A DNA stretch of 64,000 bases from Levilactobacillus andaensis (GTDB lineage Bacteria > Bacillota > Bacilli > Lactobacillales > Lactobacillaceae), in contig NZ_BOLP01000009.1 in assembly GCF_016861695.1 (NCBI RefSeq), forward strand, positions 1-64,000, given 5' to 3'. The notes beneath the pieces are model-generated. The model worked only from the letters and a program-made list of their open reading frames with translations, was not told where the DNA came from and searched no databases. The translations under genes and the position numbers were made by a program. Below are positions 18,004 through 26,462 of the stretch, piece by piece (position 1 is the stretch's first letter; every line of letters starts with the position of its first letter).

Positions 18004-18066
18004 ATTAGCAGTTGTTAAGTTTTCATTAGCAGTTGTTAAGTTTTCATTAGCAGTTGTTAAGTTTTC
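18004..18066 (+). repeat. Three perfect 21-bp tandem repeats
   Basis: The unit ATTAGCAGTTGTTAAGTTTTC occurs three times without change at 18004, 18025 and 18046. It sits between two reversed copies of the dispersed repeat. A frame through it (17876-18145) would read LAVVKFS three times, but that frame also runs through the intergenic repeat and has no binding site. Confidence 0.95.
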
Positions 18067-18149
18067 CAGTGTGTTTCGGAAGTGGCTGACAATTTCGTTG
18101 GTGTTGGCTGGAATTATCGTAGTGGATGAGTTAGGTAAACTATAAATTA

Positions 18150-18196
18150 AAAAGGCTCCACAGAGTGCTTAAACTGCAGTCTGTGGAGCCTTTTTG
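18150..18196 (+). terminator. Strong stem-loop terminator
   Basis: AAAAGGCTCCACAG at 18150-18164 pairs with CTGTGGAGCC at 18181-18190 and T5 follows. No recognised gene ends nearby; it may close the antiporter transcript or an unrecognised short transcript. Confidence 0.8.
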
Positions 18197-18452
18197 AATT
18201 GATTCGTTTTAAAAGGAATGAGATAGTCGCGTAACGGATGGAGAAGTTGGTGATGCGTAATTGATTGTGCTGATTAGAAGCTAACGTGAAGATGATGACA
18301 GATATATGGTCAACTTGTGTTACTGGTTAGCTGTTAGGAGGCTCTTCATATTGCTGTAAACAAAAAGAGCCCAAACGTTTCACAACCAAGAAGGGTGAAG
18401 TGTTCTAGCTCATTCAGGATTTAACGGTTAATTTTAGGTGGTGGAAAATACT

Positions 18453-18636
18453 AGCCGTAGGAGGCCAGGGATGTAGCCGGCCGTGACGACGATGTTAGTC
18501 AGGGTTCTTTCCTGGCTTACATCGTGGGCGACTTTGGAGACGCGGTGATTCTGCGCGGCTTCAAATCGAGTCGGAGGACCGCCCCTCAGTCCGGAGCGTC
18601 CCCACAGCAGGCGGAATCCCTGGCAGCCGGAGTGCG
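18453..18636 (+). repeat. Dispersed structured repeat, class A, copy 3
   Basis: AGCCGTAGGAGGCCAGGGAT opens and ATCCCTGGCAGCCGGAGTGC closes it. The variable hairpin is CGATGTTAGTCAGG paired with CCTGGCTTACATCG; then CTTTGGAG/CTTCAAA and GGAC/GTCC helices. It lies beyond the 3' end of the DUF1361 gene, facing it. Bases 18197-18452 between terminator and repeat show nothing identifiable. Confidence 0.85.
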
Positions 18637-18668
18637 ACCAAGTCTAGCCAATGTAACAAATTTAATTT

Positions 18669-19328
18669 TCAATCATCAACCGTCTGCCGGCTGTTGGTCA
18701 TGATGAGGTAGAGGACCCAGTAGCAGAAAAGCTGGATAAACGTCATCAACCCCACGAAAATCCACATGTTCGGCGTCCACATGTCCATCAGCGGCCGAAT
18801 AAATTGCTCGGGGTTCAGGAACAAGTAGACGGTGTGAATCCGCAAGAAGCGGCCGATGTAGAGGCCCACCGACGTTAAGAAGGTCAGTACGACAACAACC
18901 AGTAACCGGACCACGGCATTGCCTTTACCCAATCTGAGGCTGATACACTCACTGACATAGTTAAGGCTCCAGAAGCCTAAGAACGAACAGCTAATGGCAC
19001 TAACGATCATGTAGGTAAAGTAGATCCACAGGTGTGGCGTGACCCGCAACAGACCGCTGACAGCATAGGGCTGCAGGAGCGACAGGTGGAACAGATCTGT
19101 CAGTAGGTAAGGCGCATTGGGATAGAACAACAACCAGACCAGCACAATCGGCCAAAAGAGCCACGCCCGCGGTCGCTGCCGACCAATGTGGAAGCTCAGT
19201 TCAATGGGGATGTACCCCAAGAAGGTGTTGAGGACTAAGAACGAGAACGGATCCTTTGCGCGAAAAAAGAGAAAAATGAGCCACGCGACAAAGAAAATCC
19301 GAATCTCCCATCGGGCACGCCGATTCAT
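18669..19328 (-). CDS. DUF1361 family membrane protein
   Basis: 219 residues with six or seven hydrophobic segments. NTFLGYIPIELSF and LFYPNAPYLLTDLFHLS are the recognisable blocks of DUF1361, a family of integral membrane proteins in Firmicutes and cyanobacteria with no established function. A single-gene minus-strand unit divergent from cdaA. Confidence 0.8.
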   Translation of the reverse strand: MNRRARWEIRIFFVAWLIFLFFRAKDPFSFLVLNTFLGYIPIELSFHIGRQRPRAWLFWPIVLVWLLFYPNAPYLLTDLFHLSLLQPYAVSGLLRVTPHLWIYFTYMIVSAISCSFLGFWSLNYVSECISLRLGKGNAVVRLLVVVVLTFLTSVGLYIGRFLRIHTVYLFLNPEQFIRPLMDMWTPNMWIFVGLMTFIQLFCYWVLYLIMTNSRQTVDD

Positions 19329-19536
19329 AAGCCATCACCAATCCTTTCGCCAAGTTTCTACTTCCATTCTACAGCGAAATTGCTGTCAGTAAACGGAATA
19401 TGACTTCTATGGTAACAGATTATTTTCCTGAAAATAACTCGCCGATTATACTTTAAGGAATCCGTAAGTTTTAGACGCAGTTTCCAGCGACTTTCCACGA
19501 CTTGTTGGGATTCAAGGCGAAATGTTGAGGCCGCCG

Positions 19537-19545
19537 TGCTATAAT
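19537..19545 (+). promoter_or_regulatory. Extended -10 promoter of the cdaA operon
   Basis: TGCTATAAT gives a consensus -10 with an extended TG. No convincing -35 lies 17 bases upstream, which is usual for extended -10 promoters. The cdaA ATG is 30 bases downstream. Confidence 0.55.
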
Positions 19546-19575
19546 AAAATTTGAATTCGATTTGGAGGGAAAGTC

Positions 19576-20424
19576 ATGAACCTAGATTGGGGAAAACTCC
19601 TTACGTTAGGGAATTTAGTCAACCTACTCGACATCTTGGTCGTTTGGTTCGTTATTTACGAGCTGATTGTGATGCTACGCGGAACCAAGGCAATTCAGCT
19701 CTTCCGTGGCGTGGTCCTGATCTTGATCGTCAAGTTCATTAGTACTTACGTGGGGTTGAATACGGTATCGTGGTTGGTCGACTTGGTCATCAACTGGGGT
19801 GTTATCGCGATCATCATTGTCTTTCAACCGGAAATTCGGCGGGGACTGGAGCACTTAGGTCGCGGGTCGATTTTTGTGCGGGTTCGTCACGAGAACGAAG
19901 CAGCCACCAAGATGATCGAAGGTTTGGATAAAGCCATTCAGTACATGTCTAAACGGCGAATTGGGGCGTTAATGACCATTCAACGGGACACGGGACTGGA
20001 AGACTATATCGAGACCGGTATTAAGCTAGACGCCGAGTTGACCGGTGAATTGTTGATCAACATTTTTATCCCGAACACGCCGCTGCATGATGGGGCGGTC
20101 ATCATTCGGGACAATCGCATTGCCGTTGCGGCGGCGTACCTTCCCTTGTCTGAGAGTAATCTGATTCCAAAGGAACTGGGAACGCGGCACAGAGCGGCGG
20201 TCGGTATTTCTGAGGTGACGGATGCGTTGACCATCGTCATTTCAGAGGAAACCGGTGAAGTGTCGATCACGAAGAACAATGAGTTGATTCGGGGATTGAC
20301 GCAGGCCGATTACCTGAAGTTTTTGCGTAATGAATTGGTTAATGAGGAATCCACTAATGATGGGAACTTCTTAGTTAAGGCGCTCGATTGGTTCGATGAG
20401 CGCTTCCGAGGGGGGCGGCGCTAA
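19576..20424 (+). CDS. cdaA: Diadenylate cyclase CdaA
   Basis: 282 residues: three N-terminal membrane helices (about 10-85), a linker helix and a DAC domain with the DGA motif in LHDGAVIIRDNRI and RHRAAVG, which bind ATP. It makes c-di-AMP, the messenger controlling potassium and osmolyte uptake and, in this operon, matched to cell-wall precursor supply. GGAGGGA lies upstream of the ATG. Its stop overlaps the cdaR start by one base (TAATG). The cdaA-cdaR-glmM order is conserved in Firmicutes. Confidence 0.97.
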   Translation: MNLDWGKLLTLGNLVNLLDILVVWFVIYELIVMLRGTKAIQLFRGVVLILIVKFISTYVGLNTVSWLVDLVINWGVIAIIIVFQPEIRRGLEHLGRGSIFVRVRHENEAATKMIEGLDKAIQYMSKRRIGALMTIQRDTGLEDYIETGIKLDAELTGELLINIFIPNTPLHDGAVIIRDNRIAVAAAYLPLSESNLIPKELGTRHRAAVGISEVTDALTIVISEETGEVSITKNNELIRGLTQADYLKFLRNELVNEESTNDGNFLVKALDWFDERFRGGRR

Positions 20425-21395
20425 TGAAAAATGAGCGTTACACCACGTGGCTGTACCGAATCTTAGCCTTGATCCTGGCGGTACTGTTGTTTTTCTACGT
20501 CAACAGCACCAAGTCCAGTTCAAGCAATTCGCAGTCGACCAATTCGACCAACAACACGTCGTTGACGGCGACCAAGACGATGACGGTCTCGGTACCTTTG
20601 CAGTTGAACGTGAACAGTAATAAGTACTTTGTGACCGGATACCCGCAGAAGGTCAAAGTGACCTTGCGAGGACCCTTGGCGTTAGTCACAACGACTGCCA
20701 ACACCCAGAATTTCAAGGTCTACGCGGCGTTGAGTAATCTAGGCGTGGGGAAACATAAGGTGACCCTACATCAGGAGGGCTTGAACCACGAGATCGAGTC
20801 GACCATTTCGCCGGCAAAAATCTCCGTGGACATTGAGCCACGGCGGACCGTTTCTTTCCCAGTGAAGGTGCAGTACGCGAGTCGCAATATTGCGGCCGGC
20901 TATACCGCGGGTAAGGCTACGACCGACACCACGACCGTTAAGGCCACGGGTGCGGCCAATGAAATTGCGCGCGTGAAGCAGGTCGTTGCCCAATTGACGG
21001 TGCCACAGAACACCAAGAAGACCATCAACAGTCAAGCCGTCATTGAGGCACTTGATAGTAGTGGCAAGACGGTCAATGTCATCTTGACGCCATCCACCAC
21101 GACGGTCAATTTGCCGGTAACGTCCGATGGTCAGAGTAAAAAAGTCAGCTTGAACTTAAATGCGCAAAATGGCTCGTCCGGAACGACGTACAAACTAACT
21201 AGTAACGTGAATAAGGTCACGGCCTATGGGAGCACAGCGGAGCTTAAGGCGCTGAATCAAGCGACCGTAGATGTCGACGTCAGTGATGTCAAGAAGACGG
21301 CGACGAAGACGGTGACCCTCGATGCTAGCGATAACAACGTCACAGCCTTTGATCCGACGACGGTTAAGGTCACGGTCAAGGCTGTCTCGAAATAA
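20424..21395 (+). CDS. cdaR: CdaA regulator CdaR, YbbR-domain protein
   Basis: 323 residues. One N-terminal membrane helix (about 10-28) is followed by a Ser/Asn/Thr linker and three or four YbbR repeats, visible as recurrent VKVTLRGP-like and VNLPVTS-like strands. It lies outside the membrane and binds CdaA to tune cyclase activity. The ATG overlaps the cdaA stop, so the two are made together. Thr and Lys content is high, typical of extracellular lactobacillar proteins. Confidence 0.93.
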   Translation: MKNERYTTWLYRILALILAVLLFFYVNSTKSSSSNSQSTNSTNNTSLTATKTMTVSVPLQLNVNSNKYFVTGYPQKVKVTLRGPLALVTTTANTQNFKVYAALSNLGVGKHKVTLHQEGLNHEIESTISPAKISVDIEPRRTVSFPVKVQYASRNIAAGYTAGKATTDTTTVKATGAANEIARVKQVVAQLTVPQNTKKTINSQAVIEALDSSGKTVNVILTPSTTTVNLPVTSDGQSKKVSLNLNAQNGSSGTTYKLTSNVNKVTAYGSTAELKALNQATVDVDVSDVKKTATKTVTLDASDNNVTAFDPTTVKVTVKAVSK

Positions 21396-21429
21396 CGAAA
21401 AACAAAGTTGAGAAATGAGGAATTTTACG

Positions 21430-22785
21430 ATGAAGTATTTTGGAACCGATGGTGTGCGTGGGGTTGCTAACCAAGATTTAACGCCCGAATTAGCTTTTAA
21501 AGTTGGCCGTTTTGGCGGGTACGTTTTGACCCAACACGCGGACAGTCAAAATGTCCACCCCCAGGTCTTAGTTGCCCGGGACACCCGGATCTCTGGTCAG
21601 TTGTTGGAAAATGCGTTGGTTGCCGGGTTACTGTCCGTCGGGATCGAAGTCTTGCGGTTAGGCGTCATCTCTACGCCAGCCGTTGCTTACTTGGTGCGGA
21701 CGCAGGGTGCCGCTGCCGGGGTCATGATCACGGCTTCTCACAACCCCGTTGAATATAACGGAATCAAGTACTTTGGGAGCGACGGCTACAAGCTGTCCGA
21801 TGACATGGAAGAAGAGATCGAAGCCCTCTTGGACGGCGAAAAGGATGAATTACCACGGCCAACCACGGATGGTTTAGGCACGGTCGAAGACTACTCAGAA
21901 GGTAGCCAAAAGTACATTCAATTCCTGGAACAAACCATTGCGGATGACTTGGAAGGCTTACACATTGCCGTCGACTCCGCTAACGGGGCTACGAGTAGCT
22001 TGGTTTCACGCTTGTACGCTGACCTGAACCTGGACTTCGATACGATTGCCACGACGCCTAACGGCTTGAACATCAACGCCGAAGTCGGCTCAACGCATCC
22101 AGAACAACTCCAAAAATTTGTTTTGGAAAAGGGCGCGCAAATTGGGTTGGCCTTTGACGGTGATGGTGACCGGTGTATCGCGGTTGACGAGGCCGGGAAC
22201 ATTGTTGATGGCGACAAGATCATGTACATCTGTGGGAAGTACATGGCTGAACACGGTCGCCTGAAGAAGGATACGATCGTCACGACGGTCATGAGTAACC
22301 TGGGGATGTACAAGGCCATGGCTGCTCACGAACTGAAGTCAGTGAAGACCAAGGTCGGGGATCGTTACGTGGTCGAAGAAATGCTCAAGTCCGGTTACAA
22401 TCTGGGTGGCGAACAGTCCGGTCACATCGTCTTCCTGGACTTCAATACGACCGGTGACGGCCTGTTGACCAGCCTACAGTTGCTGCACATCATGAAGGTC
22501 ACCGGCAAAAAATTGTCCGAATTGGCCGCTGACGTGACGACTTATCCGCAAAAGTTGGTCAACATCAAGGTTGCCGATAAGCAAGCCGCTTTGGAAAATC
22601 CTCAAGTGCAAGCAATGATCGCCACCGTTGAAAAAGAAATGAACGGCGATGGGCGGGTCTTAGTGCGGCCTTCCGGGACCGAACCACTCCTGCGGGTCAT
22701 GGCGGAAGCTCCAACCGAAGAAATCGTTGCGGGCTACGTTGACCGAATCGCAGACGTTGTGCGGGCCGAAGTTGGCGTGGAATAA
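21430..22785 (+). CDS. glmM: Phosphoglucosamine mutase GlmM
   Basis: 451 residues. N-terminal [13 protein letters not shown], the phospho-serine loop [11 protein letters not shown] (Ser103), the metal loop FDGDGDRC and the C-terminal phosphate-binding [12 protein letters not shown] are all present. It converts GlcN-6-P to GlcN-1-P on the way to UDP-GlcNAc. ATG at 21430 after GAGGAAT is preferred to an upstream in-frame codon at 21415. Third gene of the cdaA operon. Confidence 0.97.
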   Translation: MKYFGTDGVRGVANQDLTPELAFKVGRFGGYVLTQHADSQNVHPQVLVARDTRISGQLLENALVAGLLSVGIEVLRLGVISTPAVAYLVRTQGAAAGVMITASHNPVEYNGIKYFGSDGYKLSDDMEEEIEALLDGEKDELPRPTTDGLGTVEDYSEGSQKYIQFLEQTIADDLEGLHIAVDSANGATSSLVSRLYADLNLDFDTIATTPNGLNINAEVGSTHPEQLQKFVLEKGAQIGLAFDGDGDRCIAVDEAGNIVDGDKIMYICGKYMAEHGRLKKDTIVTTVMSNLGMYKAMAAHELKSVKTKVGDRYVVEEMLKSGYNLGGEQSGHIVFLDFNTTGDGLLTSLQLLHIMKVTGKKLSELAADVTTYPQKLVNIKVADKQAALENPQVQAMIATVEKEMNGDGRVLVRPSGTEPLLRVMAEAPTEEIVAGYVDRIADVVRAEVGVE

Positions 22786-22804
22786 ATTTCAAACTGTAAT
22801 TCTG

Positions 22805-22840
22805 AAGAATCTGGATTGAAAGACCCAGATTCTTTTTTTT
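22805..22840 (+). terminator. Intrinsic terminator after glmM
   Basis: AGAATCTGG at 22806-22814 pairs with CCAGATTCT at 22825-22833, followed by T7. Confidence 0.85.
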
Positions 22841-22889
22841 ACAGAAAAGATTTTGGAATGAAATAATTACTGAATGCTTTCTTTTCATG

Positions 22890-22949
22890 GCATGATGATG
22901 TGGCCGCCTAACCTTTGCCAGTCAAGGAATTAGCCGCACATCATCATGC
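22890..22949. other. Long imperfect hairpin upstream of glmS
   Basis: GCATGATGATGTG at 22890-22902 is perfectly complementary to 22937-22949. Inside, CTAA/TTAG and CCTT/AAGG extend the pairing. It is followed at about 22955-22984 by a second small dyad. Both lie upstream of the glmS promoter, between it and the glmM terminator, so they are not part of the glmS leader as mapped here. Confidence 0.7.
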
Positions 22950-22997
22950 TGAAAAATGGTTATGAAAATAATCATAGACCATTATGGATTTTTATAA

Positions 22998-23026
22998 TTG
23001 ACAACCCTGCTCAAACGCTGTAAAGT
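22998..23026 (+). promoter_or_regulatory. glmS promoter
   Basis: Consensus TTGACA at 22998-23003, 17-base spacer, TAAAGT at 23021-23026. The start would be near 23033, giving a leader of about 130 bases. The leader holds a hairpin (TTCAG-TTGGT with ACCAATTCTGAA, about 23047-23085) but not the conserved core of the glmS ribozyme. Confidence 0.75.
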
Positions 23027-23160
23027 ATAGTCATTCAGAAATGTTTTTCAGTTGGTTTCAGTCTATACCAATTCTGAAGAAAACTGATACATTTTCAATC
23101 ATAAAACTATCCGACCCTTTCGGTAATCCGAAACTGGTGTCGAGCAAAGGAAGAAAAATT

Positions 23161-24978
23161 ATGTGTGGAATTGTTGGAGTTACGGGTAATGACAATGCCG
23201 TTAAGATTTTAGTTGACGGTCTTCAAAAGTTGGAATACCGCGGCTACGATTCAGCCGGAATTTACGTTAACGACCAGAAGGGGCAAGACTACTTAGTAAA
23301 GACTAAGGGTCGGATCGCTGAGTTACGGTCAAAGATCACACCAGAAGTTCACGGGTCAACCGGGATCGGTCATACGCGTTGGGCTACTCATGGTGTGGTT
23401 AGCGTGGACAACGCGCACCCACATTTCTCTAACGACGACCGGTTCTACCTGGTCCACAACGGGGTCATCGACAACTTCCAAGAACTGAAGGCCAAGTACT
23501 TAAGTGATGTGCCTTTCAGAAGCCAAACCGATACTGAAGTCGTCGTTCAATTGATCGACAAGTTTGCTATCGAAGACAACTTGGACGCTAAGCAAGCCTT
23601 CCTGAAGACATTGAGTCTCTTAAAGGGGTCTTCTTACGCCTTTCTGATGATGGACCGCGAACAACCAGATACGTTATTCGTTGCGAAGAGCAAGAGCCCA
23701 CTGTTGATCGGTGTTGGTGACGGCTTTAACGTGGTCTGCTCCGATGCTTTGGCAATGCTGCGCGAAACACATGACTTCCTGGAACTGATGGATGGCGAAG
23801 TGGTGACCATCACGCCAGACAAGGTGGCCATCCAAGACGCCGATGGTAATGCCGTAGAACGGAAGCCATTCCACGTTGACATGAACGCTGACGAAACCGA
23901 TAAAGGGACTTACCCATTCTACATGTTGAAAGAGGTTGACGAACAACCTAACGTGATGCGCAAGTTGGCCCAAACCTACTTGTCAGAACACGGCGAACCT
24001 CAATTTGACAGCAAGCTGATCGATGCCATGCGTGCGGCTGACCGGCTGTACATTGTGGGTGCTGGTACTAGTTACCACGCTGGCTTGGTTGGGAAGCGGC
24101 TCTTTGAAAAATTAGCTCACATCCCAACGGAAGTTCACGTGTCTTCCGAATTTGCCTACGAACAACCAATGCTGTCCGAGAAGCCATTCTTTATCTTCTT
24201 GACGCAGTCTGGTGAAACGGCCGACAGTCGTGAAGTGCTGGTTAACGTCAACGATGCTGGCTACCCAAGCCTGACCATCACCAACGTGCAGAACTCCACG
24301 TTGTCTCGTGAAGCAGACTTCACGTTGCTGTTGCATGCCGGTCCTGAAATCGCCGTGGCTTCAACCAAGGCTTACACCGCGCAAATTGCGTTGGAAGCTA
24401 TCTTGGCCAAGGCCTTGGGTGAAAAGACGGGCCAAATCGTTGCCCAAGACTTCAATATCCGTCAACAACTTGGTTTGGTTGCTACGGGGATGCAAGCCAT
24501 CGTTGACGAAAAGGACAAGTTGGAAAAGATTTCCAATGACTACCTGATGGATACGAGCCGGGCCTTCTACATTGGCCGGGGTCTCGACCACGCCGTTTCT
24601 TTGGAAGCTGCCTTGAAGTTAAAGGAAATCTCTTACATCCAATGTGAAGGATTCGCTTCTGGTGAGTTGAAGCACGGGACGATTGCCTTGATCGAAAAGG
24701 GGACGCCGGTTATCGGTTTCATCACCCAGGCCAAGACTGCTGGATTGACGCGGAGCAACTTACAAGAAACGATTGCCCGTGGCGCTAAGACCATGACCAT
24801 CGTACGTGAGGGCTTAGCCATGGACGGCGACGACTTGATCTTACCTGACGTTGACGAAATGTTGATGCCATTGTTGAGCGTTGTGCCAGCCCAGTTATTG
24901 GCTTACTACACCAGCTTGAACAAGGGCTTGGATGTTGACAAGCCACGGAATTTGGCTAAGAGTGTTACCGTTGAATAA
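23161..24978 (+). CDS. glmS: Glutamine-fructose-6-phosphate aminotransferase GlmS
   Basis: 605 residues. ATG at 23161 is required because Cys2 (MCGIVG) is the catalytic nucleophile; an upstream frame to 23041 must be leader. The glutaminase domain spans about 2-220 (GHTRWATHG, YRGYDSAG), and two SIS domains span about 285-420 and 455-595 (GAGTSYHAG, SQSGETADS). KSVTVE is the family C-terminus. It makes GlcN-6-P, the first step of the amino-sugar branch whose second step is glmM just upstream. Confidence 0.97.
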   Translation: MCGIVGVTGNDNAVKILVDGLQKLEYRGYDSAGIYVNDQKGQDYLVKTKGRIAELRSKITPEVHGSTGIGHTRWATHGVVSVDNAHPHFSNDDRFYLVHNGVIDNFQELKAKYLSDVPFRSQTDTEVVVQLIDKFAIEDNLDAKQAFLKTLSLLKGSSYAFLMMDREQPDTLFVAKSKSPLLIGVGDGFNVVCSDALAMLRETHDFLELMDGEVVTITPDKVAIQDADGNAVERKPFHVDMNADETDKGTYPFYMLKEVDEQPNVMRKLAQTYLSEHGEPQFDSKLIDAMRAADRLYIVGAGTSYHAGLVGKRLFEKLAHIPTEVHVSSEFAYEQPMLSEKPFFIFLTQSGETADSREVLVNVNDAGYPSLTITNVQNSTLSREADFTLLLHAGPEIAVASTKAYTAQIALEAILAKALGEKTGQIVAQDFNIRQQLGLVATGMQAIVDEKDKLEKISNDYLMDTSRAFYIGRGLDHAVSLEAALKLKEISYIQCEGFASGELKHGTIALIEKGTPVIGFITQAKTAGLTRSNLQETIARGAKTMTIVREGLAMDGDDLILPDVDEMLMPLLSVVPAQLLAYYTSLNKGLDVDKPRNLAKSVTVE

Positions 24979-24995
24979 TTAAAGCTTGTTTCTGG

Positions 24996-25026
24996 AGAGC
25001 GACTACTTGCTGTGGTCGCTCTTTTT
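24996..25026 (+). terminator. Intrinsic terminator after glmS
   Basis: AGAGCGAC at 24996-25003 pairs with GTCGCTCT at 25015-25022, followed by T5. Confidence 0.85.
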
Positions 25027-25122
25027 GTATTCAAACGCGGGTGAGGGTAGGGACTAGTCGCACTATGGCAGAATTGAGTATGTTATAGCGGCCAGAGAAG
25101 GGCCCATTCAGGTGTCCTTTAC

Positions 25123-25151
25123 TTGCGAAAATCAGGTTTTCGTTGTATAGT
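25123..25151 (+). promoter_or_regulatory. Promoter for a 40-residue basic protein
   Basis: TTGCGA at 25123-25128, 17-base spacer, TATAGT at 25146-25151. It leads to the small gene at 25188. Confidence 0.65.
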
Positions 25152-25187
25152 ACACTCAAATGTAAAATGAAAACGTAGGTGAAAACA

Positions 25188-25310
25188 ATGAAGTACACGA
25201 AGCGGGTCGATTCCCATAAAAATCAGAAACAAAAGGACGCGACGTTTGAAAAGTTCCGGAAACAGCAAAATGAGTTAAGCGCCAATCGACGGGGTATTCG
25301 GCGGAAGTAG
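25188..25310 (+). CDS. Small basic protein, 40 residues, unknown
   Basis: MKYTKRVDSH starts it and RRGIRRK ends it, with a Lys/Gln/Glu-rich middle and many positive charges. AGGTG lies nine bases before the ATG, a good promoter sits at 25123-25151 and a terminator begins at the stop codon, so the unit is a complete monocistronic gene despite its size. It could bind RNA or ribosomes, but that is only inferred from charge. No family recognised. Confidence 0.65.
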   Translation: MKYTKRVDSHKNQKQKDATFEKFRKQQNELSANRRGIRRK

Positions 25311-25343
25311 GACGACATCGGCAGACGGTGACGTCCTTTTTTG
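25309..25343 (+). terminator. Terminator of the small basic gene
   Basis: GGACG at the stop codon pairs with CGTCC at 25332-25336 with inner CA/TG pairs, then T6. Bases 25344-25560 hold nothing I can identify. Confidence 0.7.
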
Positions 25344-25574
25344 TACGGTCAGTGGGGGTTAGACAATTGTCGGGCGAATTGTTTTTTCGAGATGTAAATG
25401 ACAAGGTGGCGGGTCAGATTTAAGTGACATGAAAAAAGTTTTGGAACGGTGTCTTTCATAAATAAATAAAAATTGAAATAACAACTAGTTGTTTCAATAA
25501 TTAGGCGGCTTAATTATATTTTTCAGGATTAAACGTCATATTCCAAGCTGATTTAGATGACTTGAGCAAAATGC

Positions 25575-25603
25575 TTGCAAAACTGGTCTAGAGCATTTAT
25601 AAT
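25575..25603 (+). promoter_or_regulatory. nagB promoter
   Basis: TTGCAA at 25575-25580, exactly 17 bases, TATAAT at 25598-25603. The transcription start would be near 25610, inside the second operator-like dyad. Confidence 0.8.
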
Positions 25604-25615
25604 TGGACTATACCA
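25584..25615 (+). promoter_or_regulatory. Two NagR/GntR-type operators
   Basis: TGGTCTAGAGCA at 25584-25595 and TGGACTATACCA at 25604-25615 both resemble the TGGTCTAGACCA dre box bound by NagR/YvoA, the GntR-family repressor of amino-sugar genes. One fills the promoter spacer, the other covers the start site. Centre-to-centre distance is 20 bases, two helical turns. Confidence 0.7.
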
Positions 25616-25638
25616 TTAAGAGAGGGAGACTGAATGAT

Positions 25639-26361
25639 ATGAAACAATTGACGAATATGAATGTACAGGTTGTTAGTGACAAGCAAGCAGGGGGCCAAGC
25701 CGGCTTCAAGGTATTTGAGCAGGCATTAGCCCACGGTGCCAAGGTTCTGGGATTAGCGACGGGGAGCACACCGGTAACCATTTATGAACAATTGGTGGCC
25801 AGCGACCTGGACTTCAGTCAATTAACCTCAGTTAACCTAGACGAATACGTGGGGTTGAACGCCGACCATCCACAGAGCTACCATTACTTTATGCAACAAC
25901 ACTTGTTCAACGCTAAGCCATTTGCCAACTCCTATGTACCAGATGGGACGAACGTCGATGCCGCAGCGGAAACGAAGCGTTACGACGCCATTATTAAAGA
26001 CAATCCAATTGATTTACAGTTATTAGGCCTGGGTCAAAACGGCCACATCGGGTTCAACGAACCGGGGACCGATCCTAAATCAACGACACACAAGGTGGCT
26101 TTGACTGACTCGACCATCGCCGCCAACGCCCGTTTCTTCGACAATGCCGATGAAGTCCCACGTTTCGCTTATTCCATGGGTGTGGGGTCTATTCTGCAGG
26201 CAAAACAAATTTTGATCGTTGCTTACGGTGAAGCCAAGGCTGCGGCCGTTGCTGCCATGATCCAAGGCCCAGTCACGCCAGATGTGCCAGCCAGCTATTT
26301 GCAGACTCATCCGAACGTGACGGTCATTCTTGACGAGGCCGCTGCTAGCCAATTAGACTAG
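25639..26361 (+). CDS. nagB: Glucosamine-6-phosphate deaminase NagB
   Basis: 240 residues, the short monomer-like form found in Firmicutes. [13 protein letters not shown] binds phosphate, NLDEYVGL carries the catalytic Asp, and [14 protein letters not shown] is the active-site loop. It converts GlcN-6-P to fructose-6-P and ammonia, the reverse of GlmS, which is encoded just upstream. AGAGGGAG sits before the ATG at 25639; a closer ATG at 25634 reaches a stop at once. Confidence 0.95.
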   Translation: MKQLTNMNVQVVSDKQAGGQAGFKVFEQALAHGAKVLGLATGSTPVTIYEQLVASDLDFSQLTSVNLDEYVGLNADHPQSYHYFMQQHLFNAKPFANSYVPDGTNVDAAAETKRYDAIIKDNPIDLQLLGLGQNGHIGFNEPGTDPKSTTHKVALTDSTIAANARFFDNADEVPRFAYSMGVGSILQAKQILIVAYGEAKAAAVAAMIQGPVTPDVPASYLQTHPNVTVILDEAAASQLD

Positions 26362-26462
26362 CTTGAAAAATTAAACAAGTTTCTGCATAAAATTTTCTTT
26401 CTCCGAGTTGCCGTGGTATGGTATTCTTGTCCTGAAAGCGATTTTAAGGGGGAACTTGTAAG

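Noticed and set aside
17876-18145. 89-codon frame with LAVVKFS repeats
   Set aside because: It runs through a dispersed repeat and the 21-bp tandem repeats, has no ribosome binding site and no protein-like composition before the repeats.
23033-23160. glmS ribozyme in the glmS leader
   Set aside because: I looked for the conserved core and the cleavage-site context and did not see them.
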